A stretch of 64,000 bases of DNA from Silybum marianum (taxonomy: Eukaryota > Streptophyta > Magnoliopsida > Asterales > Asteraceae), in assembly GCA_036898165.1 (NCBI GenBank), contig CM072541.1, positions 28,765,501-28,829,500 on the forward strand. Direction: 5' to 3'. The notes under the pieces were generated by a model that was given only the letters and a program-made list of their open reading frames with translations, ran no database searches and was not told where the DNA came from. The translations under genes were made by a program, and so were the position numbers. Shown one piece after another: positions 24,833 through 37,677 of the stretch. The first letter of the stretch is position 1. The number at the start of each line of letters is the position of its first letter.

Positions 24833-26414
24833 TTATATCACATTTTCGAACAATACTTTGGAGATATGGACTTCTATCGTCTCTGCATCAAAGTAGGTCT
24901 TGTGGTAGAAAGTTTTCGCCACGGCTAAGAACGTCTGCTTCAAATATTTATCAAGATCATCGGATGAGTTGCTAAATACGAGTTGCACTAGTTCTTGCAT
25001 CATGTGCTCTCTTTTTGCGTTTGCAGTTTCACTGTTGAAGCATATGGTACAATTCTCCTAAGGATACACATTTCTCTTATGTCAAAATCGAATAAATGAC
25101 AAAAGAATGTTGACTGAATTTAAAATTAGAGTAATATATATGTGAGAATTAATTCGTGCGTACCTTGGAGTCATTGATATGGGATGTTTCGAGACAAAGG
25201 TTATTAGTGACGGTTGAAATCCGTCGGTATTGAGGATGATTGAAGAGTTCCATCGATGTCCATCGACCAGTGATCATGTTCATTGTTTGTACTATCAGTT
25301 CTGCTTGTCCTTCTATCGCATCCGCTCCTTTATGCCACCTCGTTAGCCACATCTCCCACTAATTCCAAACCATGAAATTAAATAACACTATCATTAGTTA
25401 TTTTAGCGACAGCTGACAAAAAACTGATAAGGGATATATCAAGCTTACGGCATGGTAAAGTTGGGCATGGATGTCTCTACTATGAGCCATTAGTACGTCC
25501 GACGTGAGCTCGTGTAGGGTTCCTTGGAGTGCGACCATCAACCCATGCCACGGTTTTCCATATCTGTGTTCAAAACAGAAATTTAGCAATCGAAAGACTT
25601 ATTTGCGACGCCCAAAATAATTTGTCACTATGTTTTTTTTTTCACATGAAAAATTAATACAGACAAGAAAACGCACTTGGCAGGATGAAGGGATGATGGT
25701 GTGTTTCTGAACTCGTCTACGAAATCCCTTCTATGCTCTTTCGAGAGTTGCTGTGAATCAAAGAAGGAGGAGATTGCGTCGACCAACTTGGTCGTTTTAG
25801 CCCACGCGATTCGCTCGTTGGACCTTTCTGGCTCGAATACGCTGGCCGCAGCCAAGTAGTATGCGACCAAAAGACTTGTGATATTGCTCACCCCAAACCG
25901 TCCAATGTTGAAATCCACATACCATCTGTGTTACTATTAGATTTAATTAATTTTATTCATTAATTTAAATGACATAAGTATTTGTAAATCGTTTGAATTA
26001 TTTCAAGAAAATTGCAAACTTACTGCTGCATAGTGTTCCATTCGAGTTGGTGCATGGCCAGACAGGTGTTGTAATCCAATTTAGCCATTTTTAGATACGT
26101 GTTATTGCTAATATTCTCCATCCTGCATATTGTAACAGGTTGAATATATATTATCATATATCATACATTTACATAGGGAGGTTCATGCGAGGACGGTATC
26201 TTTTTACGAGAACGCGGGGAGCTTTTTTCATGTATAAAATCACATGTGATTTTGTACCAACATCAAAAAATCACATGTGATTTTGTACTAACATCAAAAT
26301 CACATATGATTTTGTATGTAAATCAAAATCACATATGATTTTGTACATGAAAAAAGCTCCTCGCGTTCTCGTAAAAAGATAGCGTTTTCGTATGAACCTG
26401 CCCTTATATGTATA

Positions 26415-26457
<43 letters not shown>

Positions 26458-29400
26458 GCATGACAATCTATTATATGGTCTTGACTTTGAGTTATCAATA
26501 TGTTTTAGTGTTTTACTATTTTCATTAAGATTTATATTTTAGAAACGCAGTTACTATATCGTCGACTAATAATATTTGAGAGTTTCCCGCGCCATTTTTT
26601 CACTCGATATCATCGTAGAAGTTAGTTTTTGCGATGGTGGGCATCCATCGCCTAAATCAAAAGGTGTTGGTAAAGTTTTTGTTTCTCTGAATTATTATAT
26701 GTTAAGTTATGATCATGTAATTGTACCGGTATAAGGTTTTTGCAATCCACACGTCGTCTTCGCCTCCATATTGCTCCAAGTAACATCTTGTTTCGAGTCG
26801 AGGCAAACTCACATACCATGGTATGTCTAGTGCGTATCCCACCTGTTGATTTTCAGTTCAAATATGTCGTCATCATAAGTTTATATGTGTCGCATAATAG
26901 TATTTGCAACAACTACTGTTTTGTGATGGAAATTTTAATTAATTAATATTAGTTAACCTTTTTTTTAAAGTAGACAATTTTGTGACGGGTTTTTAAATAA
27001 TATATAAATAATCCGTCAGGAGCTGGAAAATCAATAGAAATAATGTTTTTTAAAGAATCAATGGCGGATCTGTTGCGCTAGTCATCGAAAGTTGATCTTT
27101 TTAGTAATCCACCGGTAATTTTTCAGAAATATACGGTCGGAAAAATCTGTTTTTAATAGTAGTGTATCACTACAAAATAAATAATTTTCACCCACAAAAA
27201 TCACCCAGAGAAATTTCCATCGATGATTACCTACGAATCACCCAGGAAATACTAGTAAAATCCGATGTTTTCACCCAATAATTTCCTTGGTAATTTGTCA
27301 TTGATTTGATCAATCCACCGACAATTTATCCACCGACTTTTGTGACGGTTTTGTGATGAATCATTGTTTAGCGACAAATTTCTCAGAGAAATGTTCGTAG
27401 CTAAAAGTCTTTCATTTTAGTAGTGTATGGCCGAGGAATGTTTTTGGCATACCTCACCAGGCAAGTCCTTGGCGATGACCCATTGATCAAGGATGAGGTC
27501 GTTCGATGATTGTTTCTCCTTCAAATATTTGTAAGAAAACTTCTTGGCATCATCAAGGATTTTCTCTCCGGGAAAGAGCACCTGCGATGCCCGAAATAAG
27601 TTGAACATTACGGTGATGTCTTGTGTTGTTTGGCCGGGAAAACACACAAATTTTCCATCTTTTTCAAATTTTCGAAACACATCTGTCGCAAAAACCTTCG
27701 TTAATTAATCTTAAATGTATCACTAAAAACATCATCAATTAAGTATTAACCTATTGGATTTTGTATTTATGTTCATGCATTTGAAATAACCTGCAGAAAT
27801 ATCATAACCATGCATTCGCAAAATCCTAAATCCCATTGAAGTGTCATCAAGATCTTGTATATTCGAGTTTTTCGACCAACTGATCCCATCCTTAGTCCAA
27901 TACCTGAAATTGCGTTCAATCATTTCAATTTCTAGCCATGTAAAAGCAATAGATTTGCATACCTGTAGATATATTCAACACAACCCTCGATCTCTGACTT
28001 GAAATAACGAGAAATCCCAAGACGTTGGAGGCGATCAACGACCCAATTACGTTCAAAAAGATCCACCGGGTAGACATTCGGGACTACATCATGATCATGA
28101 ACAAGAAGAAGATCATAAGATAATATATATATAGTAGAACAACAAATTAAAATTGATCCAAATTAAAACCACCATGAAAACACACCTCCACCATTGAATT
28201 TGGTAACAACATTTGTTAGATATTGAAGACACTTTTCATCATTAGTTTGCATGAACGCAAAAGCAGTGGATGATGGCGATAAGAGGAATGACCCATCTTT
28301 GCACTGAAGTTTTACAAGTTTTTCCCACTCCAAATCTTGCATTCCTTCCAAGCTATGAAGTAAAGTTGTGGGCACTTTTTGCATCATGCTCTTCGGAATC
28401 CTTTTCGTCACAAAACACACATCCATTAATTACTAACGTTTTCAGTGGTGTTTTAGGAAAAAAAAATTATGGGTGTGTAATTAAACTATAAACAAAGTAC
28501 CGACTTTGCGAGCTTCAGGTTCCCTCTTGCATTGATTTCTTTCAAGACCGAAGATTCTTCTAAGACTTCGATGCTGAGCTTCTTGGCAATGTCGATAAGT
28601 GAAGGAAACACTACTTCAAAACCTGACGTCATATGTTCTTCATTCTCAGTTTCAAGTTTGCTTATGTTCTCTTTCAGAAATTTCACTCCTGTATAAATTA
28701 ATTAATCACGACGACATTATGACAAATATTCCAGTCACATATCACTTTTTTTTAATTAACCTGGATATCCAACCCGCTATGCGAGCCGACTAGTCCCAGG
28801 GCGACCACCCGCTTCGCCGATAACCCAGAGTCACCGCATTTGAACCTCCGTGGCCACAAGGGGATTTTTTTACCCTCCCTGGATTCGAATCTGGGACCTC
28901 CAGGTACTTTCGACCTTTGGAGCCCAAGCTCAAACCATTGAGGCACCACCCTTGTGGTTATATCACTTTAGCAACATAGGCAATTGATGTTATTATGTTT
29001 ACAGGTCTTATTTCTGTATTACAAATTATGCCACTAAGCAATAATACTTGTTTAGATCTTGATGTGGGCTTGGCGAGGACCATTCCCTATTGTTTTTGGA
29101 GGCACATGATCTGCTAACAAAAGGTGTCGTGATTAAACATGTTAGGCCCATAGTTTTTTCATGGCCCATTTCGGTTTGTGATGTGTTTCTTGCGTAATCT
29201 AGATGGTTAGAGCTTCAATACATAGACTTTCAATGTAAATCCCAAATTTGAGTTCCTGTGAATTCGATTTTGAATAGATCGTTCCCAGGTATTCGTAAAT
29301 TTAACGGGACCAACCTTCGTCCATTTATCGCACGATGCATAGATATACTGCTAATGATATAGAATAATTACCTTTTTGGCATTTATTGGGATGAATGTTC

Positions 29401-31681
29401 CAAAAAGTTAATGCGACCACACATGCCAACGTACTAATGATCCGATCATAAGCCAAAAAAATCAAACGGTCGCCCCATGATCCATCAGGGAGTTGATTAT
29501 TTACAATCCACTCCAAACTTGACGGGAAATGAGGACGACCACTTCCATGAACATCCTCCACGAGTGCAACCCAAGCTGTGTCATAAGCAGAAGCATTTAT
29601 CTCTCCACCATCCATCATATCCAACATGGCTTTGATTTTCTCAACCAACCCCCTGATCTCGTCTCTCGAATACAAACTCTTCAAATATTGATCAATATAT
29701 CGTAAGATCAACCGCGACAATGATCGAATTTACTGACAAAAATCTATACTTACAGAAGATATATATATATATATATAGATTCAAATGAATTTTGAAGTAT
29801 AAAATACTCCCTCCGTCCCAATTTAAGTGTCCACACTACAAGAAATCTTACCTATATGACGACAAAAGTCGTTGCTAAAAATGAAAACTTTGTCGCTATA
29901 GGTCTAGTGACGACTATCGTCGCTGTAGAGTTCGTCCCTGTTGGCCCGCTGCAGTAGCTTTCTATAGCGATGACAAATCGTCGCTAAAAGATAATAATTA
30001 AAAAATTATTATTTTATCTACTGCTATGACAAATCGTCGCTAAGATAAAAATTAAAAAAATAATTATTTTATCTACTGCGGCGACAAGTTGTTGCTATAA
30101 ATAAAAATTAAAAATTATGATTACATCTACTGCGTTTAATTAATACATTTTTTTGGTAAAACAAATGATATACTTACCCTTATTTAATTCCTCCATATTC
30201 ACAACTCTTAAATATTTATGCAATCATTAAAAGTAAATTTGAGAATTTACTTATTACTTTTGAAAACGAACATTTATTTTGGAACAGATATAAATAAAAA
30301 TATGGACACCTAAATTAGGACGGAGGGAGTAACACTTTTAAGACCATTTCTAACCGAAAATATTAAATATAGCCCTAGTGCTAAAATATAGCAACACATT
30401 TAATGTAGTATTTTATTTAAACAGTTTATTAAATTGTTAATTTTTCAGTTAATTAAAACAAAACATGTATCAAAATTAAAGTTTATTTTAGTGGAAATTA
30501 GACTTACCAAAGTGTGATAAGTTGCTTAATGACATGGGCTATTTTCGACCCACCAAGAAGCAATTTAGCACATCGATTTAGCATTATAACATATTGATCG
30601 GTTAGAGATGACTTGTTACTATTGAAGCATTTTAGCTTTTTAATATATCGGTTGTAGATGGCCTTACCTTGTATGTGGCCACTTTATCCACCATAATGTC
30701 ATTCTGCCTAATAAACATATGTTGTCTGCAAATACCTTGTCTCAATTTTGTCCGCCAATTATGTAAATATACACTATCTGAGAGATGATATACGATTGCA
30801 ATTTTAGAGTAGATTGTTAGAAATAAATAACTAAAGATTTTTTTTGTATTTTATTTATTTATTATAATAAACAATTCTGTTGAGATATTTTTATGAATTG
30901 ATATTCAACAAACCCATTAAATAGAGTAATTATATATATATAGATAGAGAGGGAGGTTCATGCGAAGACGGTAACAGTTTACGGTAATGCGAGGATAATC
31001 CTCAGTCAATCATTTTTTACATGAAAATTTTCATGTACAAAATCACATATGATTCATGTACAAAATCATATGTGATTTTGTACAAAATCACAAATGATGC
31101 GGGCGACTTTCCATGCGACTTAAGTGGCCCCAAAAGTCGCCCGCTACAGTTAGTGCAAAATCACATGTGATCTTGTACATGAAAAAAGTTCCTCGAATTC
31201 TCGTAAATTGTTACCGTCCTCGTATGAACCCGCCCCTATATATAAATAATAATTAGGGGAGGGTTCAAATGCGAACTCAAATTTGGTTGTGAGTACAAAA
31301 GAGAGTGCGACCCGTGTCTCATTTAGTCTGAATATATTTAGACTGCATGATGTAGTATTAGTCACTCTGAATGTTGTGTTATTCACTCCGACTGCGTATT
31401 ATTCATACTGAATAATGTATGGACTTCACCTTCATTATTCATACCTAATGCCTTTCATTACTCAGATTGAATGAACACGTGTCGCGCTCTACTTTATCCT
31501 ATGTTCGCAACCAAATTTGAGTTCATATTTGAACTTTCCTCTAATGGATTAATAGACATATATATATATATATATATATATATAAAGAAGAAATGAGGGA
31601 GGAGAGATAAATACCTGTTGCGGTAAGATGGAAGGGAGGAAGATGAGAACGGGTGGCCGGAGAGAAGATCAACGTTTTCAT
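24833..31681 (-). CDS. CPS: G2: copalyl diphosphate synthase-like class II diterpene cyclase
   Basis: Complete, open 14-exon model of about 781 residues: 31615-31681, 30668-30777, 29372-29678, 28505-28688, 28186-28400, 27963-28083, 27791-27903, 27453-27682, 26727-26842, 26024-26122, 25677-25925, 25449-25563, 25164-25358, 24833-25057. Phases agree at every junction. Transit peptide begins MKTLIFSPATRSHLPP. Motifs: SAYDTAW, NNQLPDGSWGD, LLHSLEG, VPNVYPVDLFERNW, QDLDDTSM (DXDD with Leu) and YGGEDD. No DDXXD class I site is seen in the C-terminal exons, as expected of a monofunctional class II cyclase. Exon 2 of the paralogs was not found; joining exon 1 to the next exon keeps frame. One extra residue in the 27453-27682 exon (NDLILDQW versus NELLDKW). 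An upstream in-frame ATG at 31723 is less likely than 31681, which matches the other genes. Confidence 0.88.
26176..26404. repeat. Foldback element (TTCATGCGAGGACGG family) in a G2 intron
   Basis: Arms GGGAGGTTCATGCGAGGACG and CGTTTTCGTATGAACCTGCCC, with a core of AAATCACATGTGATTTTGTA words. A long (TA)n run lies immediately right. Relatives at 10312-10553 and 30954-31238. Confidence 0.6.
27168..27425. mobile_element. CACTA-type MITE (family II) in a G2 intron
   Basis: Termini CACTACAAAATAAATAATTT and CATTTTAGTAGTG, duplication TAT on both sides, 258 bp, non-coding. Best-preserved family II member. The intron separates the 27453 and 26842 exons. Confidence 0.75.
28755..28960 (-). mobile_element. 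tRNA-derived SINE in a G2 intron
   Basis: On the minus strand the head reads GGGTGGTGCCTCAATGG (box A-like) and then CAGATTCGAATCCAGGG (box B). The tail includes GAGCCGACTAGTCCCAGGGC reversed and GGATATCCAGG. A shorter plus-strand relative lies at 33676-33842. Confidence 0.65.
29807..30329. mobile_element. Stowaway-type MITE with nested CACTA-like sequence
   Basis: Termini CTCCCTCCGTCCCAATTTAA and TTAGGACGGAGGGAG with TA duplications. At about 29835 it is interrupted by CACTACAAGAAATCTTACC followed by GCGACGAC/GTCGTCGC-like repeats, the start of a CACTA-type insertion whose far end is unclear. Confidence 0.65.
30954..31535. repeat. Two foldback elements in G2 intron 1
   Basis: About 30954-31238 belongs to the TTCATGCGAAGACGG family (core AAATCACATATGATT). 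About 31257-31535 belongs to the AATTTGGTTGTGA family. They fill most of the intron where exon 2 would be expected. Confidence 0.55.
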
Positions 31682-31762
31682 GGTGATTGATTGATTAAAG
31701 AGCAATTCTCTTTTTTTATCCAAGTTTTAATTTTGCTTTGAAGAAACCCTACTTGCATCAAT

Positions 31763-31772
31763 TTATATATAA
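31763..31772 (-). promoter_or_regulatory. Probable TATA box of G2
   Basis: TATATATAAA on the minus strand, about 80-90 bp upstream of the ATG at 31681, matching the spacing in G1 and G3. Confidence 0.5.
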
Positions 31773-31829
31773 GCTTTCACAAGTTAACTTAGACAATGTA
31801 CAATGTATTCCATTGATTGCTTAAGATCT

Positions 31830-33030
31830 ATCTAAGCAACATACTTTCTAGTTTATATGTTGCCTAAGGCAAAAGATATTAAAGTTGACAATTGGAGGTT
31901 TTAAGGTTGACAACTTGCATTATACTATAGATCGATCAAAGGTTTTAAGGTTGACAACAAGAAACAACTGTGGGTCGGGTTAAGATGTTTTGTTGATATT
32001 GGTTGTGGGTTTGTGAACCGTAGTTAGCGGTGAACATAGGTGTTTATCTTTTTGTTATTGTTATTGTAATGAAAGTAATGGAAAGATTTCTCGAATATTT
32101 TCAATTCTTATAAATTAACATTTTATTTAATTCTAGTAAATTAAAATCATAATTATCGTCAATTGATTGTGATTTACGGTTATTTTCATCGGAGAGCTAT
32201 CAATAATGGTTGTTTGCAACGGTTTTTGCCGTCAGTGATACCTTTGTTTTTACTTTTAGTAGTGTTCTTAGACAACTTAAAAACAATATAAGTGTTGCCT
32301 AAGAGAAATATTATATTATTTTAATTACAATTCAAAGACAACTTTTATATATATATATATATAGAGGTTGGTTCATTTAGAAACTAGACAAAGGGTAAAA
32401 ACTATAGAAACTTTGACAAATCAATATAAAAAATAATTTTTTTCATGATTTTCTTTCATCAAATGCTATGATATAAGATATTATTGCACATATGTTTGTT
32501 TCATCTTGTGAAAAAATTACATGTGAAACTTTTACACTATGAAACAAAAACATATGAAACTTTTCATAAAAACATATATGAGAAATTTTCAACTTATGAA
32601 AACAAATACACATGAAACTTTTACATTATGAAACAAACATATGTGCAATAATATCTTAAATCATAGCATTTGATAAAAAAATCATGAAAAAAAATTATTT
32701 TTTATATTGATTTGCCAAAATTTCTATAGTTTCTACCCTTCGTCTGGTTTCTAAATGAACCAATACCAAAGTTTCTATAGTTTCTACCCTTCGTCTAGTT
32801 TCTAAATGAACCAACATCTATATATATATATATAGGAAGGTTCAAATGAGAACTTTGTATTTTTAAAGGAACAAAGGGACACTTGTGGATCACATATGAT
32901 GTGGGTCCCACATAATATTAAATCATTTATGATTTAATATGATTTAATATTATGTGAGACCCACATCATATGTGGTCCACAATTTGTTCCTTTATTCTTT
33001 TAAGGAGGGATGGTTCTCATTTGATCCCTC

Positions 33031-33065
<35 letters not shown>

Positions 33066-33310
33066 TTAAGTTGTTTTAAGTGTGTGTAAGGCAACAACAT
33101 ATGCAAATAGAGTATGTTGTCTAAGTTGATACCTTAGGCAACATGTGCATAAATCAAATGTCGCCTTAGAGTCTGTTTAATGCAACATTGAGAAGGCAAC
33201 AATGTTTAGGCCACGTGGGCTTGTTGCCTAAGCCTTAGGGAACATGTACATAAACCCCTCTTAGGAAACATTTTTGTTTAAGTGGCATTAGTTTTGAGGT
33301 AGTGTACTGT
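31830..33310. repeat. Nested transposon patch upstream of G2
   Basis: Includes a foldback at about 32367-32765 (TTGGTTCATTTAGAAACTAG family, with its right end duplicated to about 32815), a TTCAAATGAGAAC-family element at 32835-33032 and (TA)n runs. On both sides lie TTGCCTAAG / CTTAGGCAA pieces (31850-31930, 32265-32340, 33075-33300) that look like one split element ending in GTAGTG. Confidence 0.45.
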
Positions 33311-33675
33311 GTACACAAACTAGAATATCGTTTCTAAGAAATGTGGTCACATTATGTGCATATTCAACCAATGGACTAGTTAAGCCTCAAGGAAATATAA
33401 TGGAAAATCTCATCTACCCCCTTCCTCAGTTTTGAATTCAGGCATTGTCAAAACTTTTGTAGCCATGAGGTTCACCTGTGATGATTGCAAGTCATTCTTA
33501 GCCATCCAAAGAATTAGTTGGTGTGCATAAACTCAACCAGAAAACTATGGTTGTAATTAAAAATATTAAGGTTCTAATATGCAATACTTAAAGAAAAAAC
33601 AATTATCCAAAAATGTTTAACCTATTTTAGAGTCATCAAAATATAATATTCATGTTAATCCATACACATAAACAT

Positions 33676-33842
33676 CAATGTTAAGTGTCTGGAGGTCTCA
33701 TGTTCGAATCCAAGAAGGAATAAAAATCTTCTTGTGGTCACGGAAGTTCAAATGCGATGACTCTACGCTACTCGCGAAATGGATGATTGCCTTGGAGTTA
33801 GTCGGCTCGCATAACAGGTTTGATATTCAGGTTAATAAAATA
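33676..33842 (+). mobile_element. 5'-truncated tRNA-derived SINE
   Basis: Contains CATGTTCGAATCCAAGAAGG, GTTAGTCGGCTCGCATAACA and GATATTCAGGTTAATAAAA, which match the minus-strand SINE at 28755-28960. The box A part is missing. Confidence 0.5.
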
Positions 33843-33899
33843 ATGTTAAGTCAACATTAGGAAAATCGCATTTAAGACGCAAACAAATAGATCTAAAAA

Positions 33900-34960
33900 C
33901 GGTAAACAATGTCTTATGAGTGTGGCCAAATTTGGCGATAGGCATAATCAATTAATATTTTATCAATTATTAAAAAGAAGAGAGCCTTGTTTTGTCAAAA
34001 GAAAATAAATTTCCCTCAAAGACGAAGAAAATGATACGAGAATCGCACACAATGAATTATGTGTGTGGCTAAATTCGGCGATAGACATAATTAACTAATA
34101 TTGCATCTATTACTAAAAAAAAGAGGGGTTGTTTCGTCAAACGAAAGGAAATTACGTTAAAAGACGAACAAAATGATATGAAAACCGCAAACAACGAATT
34201 TATTTTGTGTCCCAAGTATGTTGTCTTTTTGTTGGTGATTTTAGTGTCATCAATGTGATTGTGATTTACGGGAAATTGATGAGATGTTAATGCAAACATA
34301 AATGAGTTAGGAGCACCTTGCGAGGTTTTAGGGGCAACGCCCCTTGCAGGGTTCAAGGGAAGAGCCCTCCGGCTCGCTGGGTCGTAGAATCATAACTTTG
34401 GACCGTGGAATCAAAGTTATGGACATTCCTTTTGATTCCTGATACATATGTAACTGCTCCCTAATCTTATCTGTTAGCGGCTATAACTACCCGTAACGTT
34501 CATCTCTGATATAAATAAGTAAACAAGAATCTAGATGTATAGAAAGAATTCAATCTTACATCATTTCATATAAGAGTTTCTCTTGGATTATCCATACAAA
34601 ATTCGTAATACCCAAGGCAATAAGGAACCAATTATTGTATTTGAAAAGTGAACTTTCACGATCCAATGAGATTATCCAGTCCATGAATCATCTCCAAATC
34701 GCAATTCCTAACATCTTTTCTTCCTCATTCCTACAGACCCCACTGTCCCTCATATTTATATATCCGTGAGACCTTGATTGCAGCCATCGATTGTTTTTCA
34801 ACGACCCAACAACGATCTATGAACATTTGTTTTGTGAAGGAGAGACCTTGTTTGTCTTTCATGCATTTTGGCCGGCTGACACACCTTAACATTTGGGAGC
34901 GAAACAATAAGCCTTCTAGTGGGGTCAAATCTCATATCTCTCTATGTAAATATATCATAT
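33900..34960. other. Possible LTR-retrotransposon debris
   Basis: GGGGCAACGCCCCTTGCAGG at about 34331 and a promoter-like GATATAAATAAG downstream resemble plant LTR or leader sequence. An imperfect direct repeat of about 130 bp (GTGGCTAAATTCGGCGATAG) occurs at 33920-34010 and 34050-34140. No gag-pol coding sequence seen. Confidence 0.3.
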
Positions 34961-36234
34961 AAATGAATCTAATTTGTTTAAATATAATAGATTTATATTT
35001 TAAAAAGCACAAAAAAATACAGTATTCAAAGTATAACAAATTATAACTCTAAAACAAGATTAAAATCTATGAATTTTTAAAACATTGTTTATCATAGGTT
35101 ATGTTTTACAAGATTTACAAAGACTAAACGAAATGATAATAAAACATCGGTAATTAAAATATAGTAAGGTAAATCACAAACAATCACTTTTTAGTCATAG
35201 TCTAGTTAGTAGTCCTACAGAAGCCAGAATCAATCCTATGGATTAGAAACTGTAACCTATAAGGCAAAGGCATCGAATGGCGAAGAGAGGGACCTGGAAT
35301 GACTATGCATAGATCACCCCTATTTGTGTGGTCCGTTCTAGTGACAGCATGGGAAAAATCCATATCAATCCATTTCTTCTATAAGAGAATCAGCTTTTCC
35401 TTTATACTTTACTTGGATCTGTTTTTATGCTATTAGCTATTCTAGTTGTCATTCATTATCAAGTGTAATCTCTGTTTTAAATAAATACAATTTTGCCAAC
35501 TGTGGCTATTCTATCTCAATGTTGGTCCATACTGAAGCTTTCGTCCAAATTGTCCCGTTAAATGGTAACTATAGCCACGAAAAAGATGTGCTAAATCTTT
35601 TCATTTTAATAACCATACTACCCTTTTATTTACTTTAACTTTCACTCCAAACCCATATTTTCACCCACACAATCTGAAACCCTAGTTTCTCGCTTCATCA
35701 GATATACACAAAATCCCACAATTTATGCAACTCCCATGATCAACAAGTTAACGTTAGTCAAAGTTGGTCCACGTTCAAACACGAGATCAGACACAATTGG
35801 TCAACATTCTTATAATGTAACACATAATATAAGGAGATGAACTAATTGATTCTAACGATACTTAGGGTAAGGGTTTTTTTTCGAGTTTTTTACTGATTGA
35901 TGTATTTAGTGTTAATGTTGTCGAATGTTTTATATTTACTTAAATTTGTATATTCATCTAGTATTTATATTTTTTTCTCACATAATGATACCCCACCTTA
36001 ATGTTTATGAAGATACATCATGGTGGAGTTGTTACGAAGGGTCATGATTTTAGCTAGTAATTTGCATTTGCACCATTGGTTACTTTATTTATAGTTAGAT
36101 GTGGACAAATTTAGATATCTATATATATAGTTTTATATTACGGTCTTTAGTAGTTGTGTTTGGGCATATTTAGATTACTTGTTTAGGCAGATTCAGATTA
36201 CTATATACTGGAAAACACATATTTTTTTAAAAAA
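34961..36234. other. Intergenic DNA, nothing recognised
   Basis: AT-rich, unremarkable; no gene, RNA or repeat terminus supported. Confidence 0.4.
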
Positions 36235-36959
36235 AATTCTAAAATACTTGACATTTTCGACTAATTTCCAATAACAATCTGTATGCCCAAAATTCCAAGA
36301 AAATCCCATGCAAATTCGTTGCAAATTCAATGAACAATTAATTCTGCCGAAAATCCCATAAAATTATTTCGTCACATCCCATGAAAATATTCCGTCGATT
36401 ATCCCATTGAAATGATTCTATATAAAATCCCTCAAAATATACTGTCCATCGAAAATCCCTCGAAGAAAACACTCGAAACTCGATTGATTATTCTACGAAA
36501 GTGTTGTCGAAAATTGCTTGGAATCTTCATGGGTTTTTCGATGGATCTATTCTAGTCTATAATTACATCCAAAATCCCATGAAAAGCTACATTTACGACC
36601 AAAGTTTCACCGTCAAGAATTTCCATCGAAAATCCACCGATACGCAACCTTTTCGACGGATTCTCAGACGGAAATTTTCTTCTAAAGTACCCCCATGTTT
36701 TGTAGTGGATTTCCGTCCATAATTATTTTTTTCTTTCTTAAATTATTTTCTAGGCCGCCTGTGACTGGTCGGTAATTTGTCGGTAATTTGTCGGCAAAAA
36801 CCATCGGTAATTCATCGGTATTCCCTGTTGTCGGTGATTGGTTGTTGAAGGAAAACCATTGGTGATCCGTCAGTTAATGTTTTCATCGGTGATACGACTT
36901 TTAGCGATGGATAGTTACCGACGGATTCTTCCATCTTAAAGTCAGTTGTTTTGTAGTGT
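36235..36959. mobile_element. Degraded CACTA-type element
   Basis: Ends CAGTTGTTTTGTAGTG at 36959, with internal GACGGATTCT, TCGGTAATT and GGAAAATCCA words typical of the other CACTA-derived pieces. The left end is not defined. Confidence 0.4.
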
Positions 36960-37019
36960 GCTTTTTTTAACAACAGAATTTTATAAAAACTAGCAAGATG
37001 CTAGAGAAGCATTACATAC

Positions 37020-37490
37020 TAGAAATAGCCAAAAGAGGGTTTTCCAACCACTCTACCCAATTAATATTTAAATTATTACTCCTATTATGCACCCAGAAGT
37101 ACGATTGCGTAACAATACTATCCCACAACATCGCCTTTTTAGGTTTCTTTTGTCCAAAAATTGTCTCATTTCCAGAGTGACCACAAAGCTGTATAGGCCA
37201 CCGCTTCTATGCAATCTATTTCCCCTTTCTTCAGCCTCGTATCCTGCGACCAATCCTTCAAGTCTGTGACGTTATTGAAGACATTGACGTCTAAGTTCCA
37301 CCAATGTCCTATGTTCCTTCAGATGTCTTTGAGCCAAAAGACACTCAAAGAACAGGTGATTTACGGATTCAACTTTCTCCTCGCAAATCGGGCATAGAAT
37401 AGAAGGAACGTCGATTCCCTTTTTAGCAATATTGTCCCTGGTAGCTATTTTATTCAGACCTAACTTCCACAGTACCTAACTTCCACAGTA
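37020..37490 (-). pseudogene. LINE reverse transcriptase C-terminal fragment (zf-RVT-like)
   Basis: On the minus strand the frame from about 37480 to 37320 reads VLWKLGLNKIATRDN, then a zinc-binding-type motif CPICEEK with HLFFEC downstream. This is the domain that follows reverse transcriptase in plant L1-type retrotransposons. Only this tail remains, with a short direct duplication (AGTACCTAACTTCCAC) at its start. Confidence 0.65.
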
Positions 37491-37677
37491 GATTTTATTG
37501 TTCTTATATATATTCATTCAACTATTAATCGATAATTACCAACAACCCCTACTTCTCTGACTGCTGCTTCACAACAAATTAACCAAACTTGAAGCAACCT
37601 TTTCCTTTCTGCTACAAGATCACAGCTCCAAACTTCGATTCTCACCTCTTCCAAAAAAAATTGGTGAAGGAAAGTTT

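Noticed and set aside
31682..31723. Upstream in-frame ATG of G2 at 31723
   Set aside because: All paralogs start at the MKT Met, and the extra residues do not resemble a transit peptide start; 31681 preferred, though not excluded.
34731..34962. Overlapping frames of about 62-65 codons on both strands, considered as a retroelement protein fragment
   Set aside because: No motif firm enough to name.
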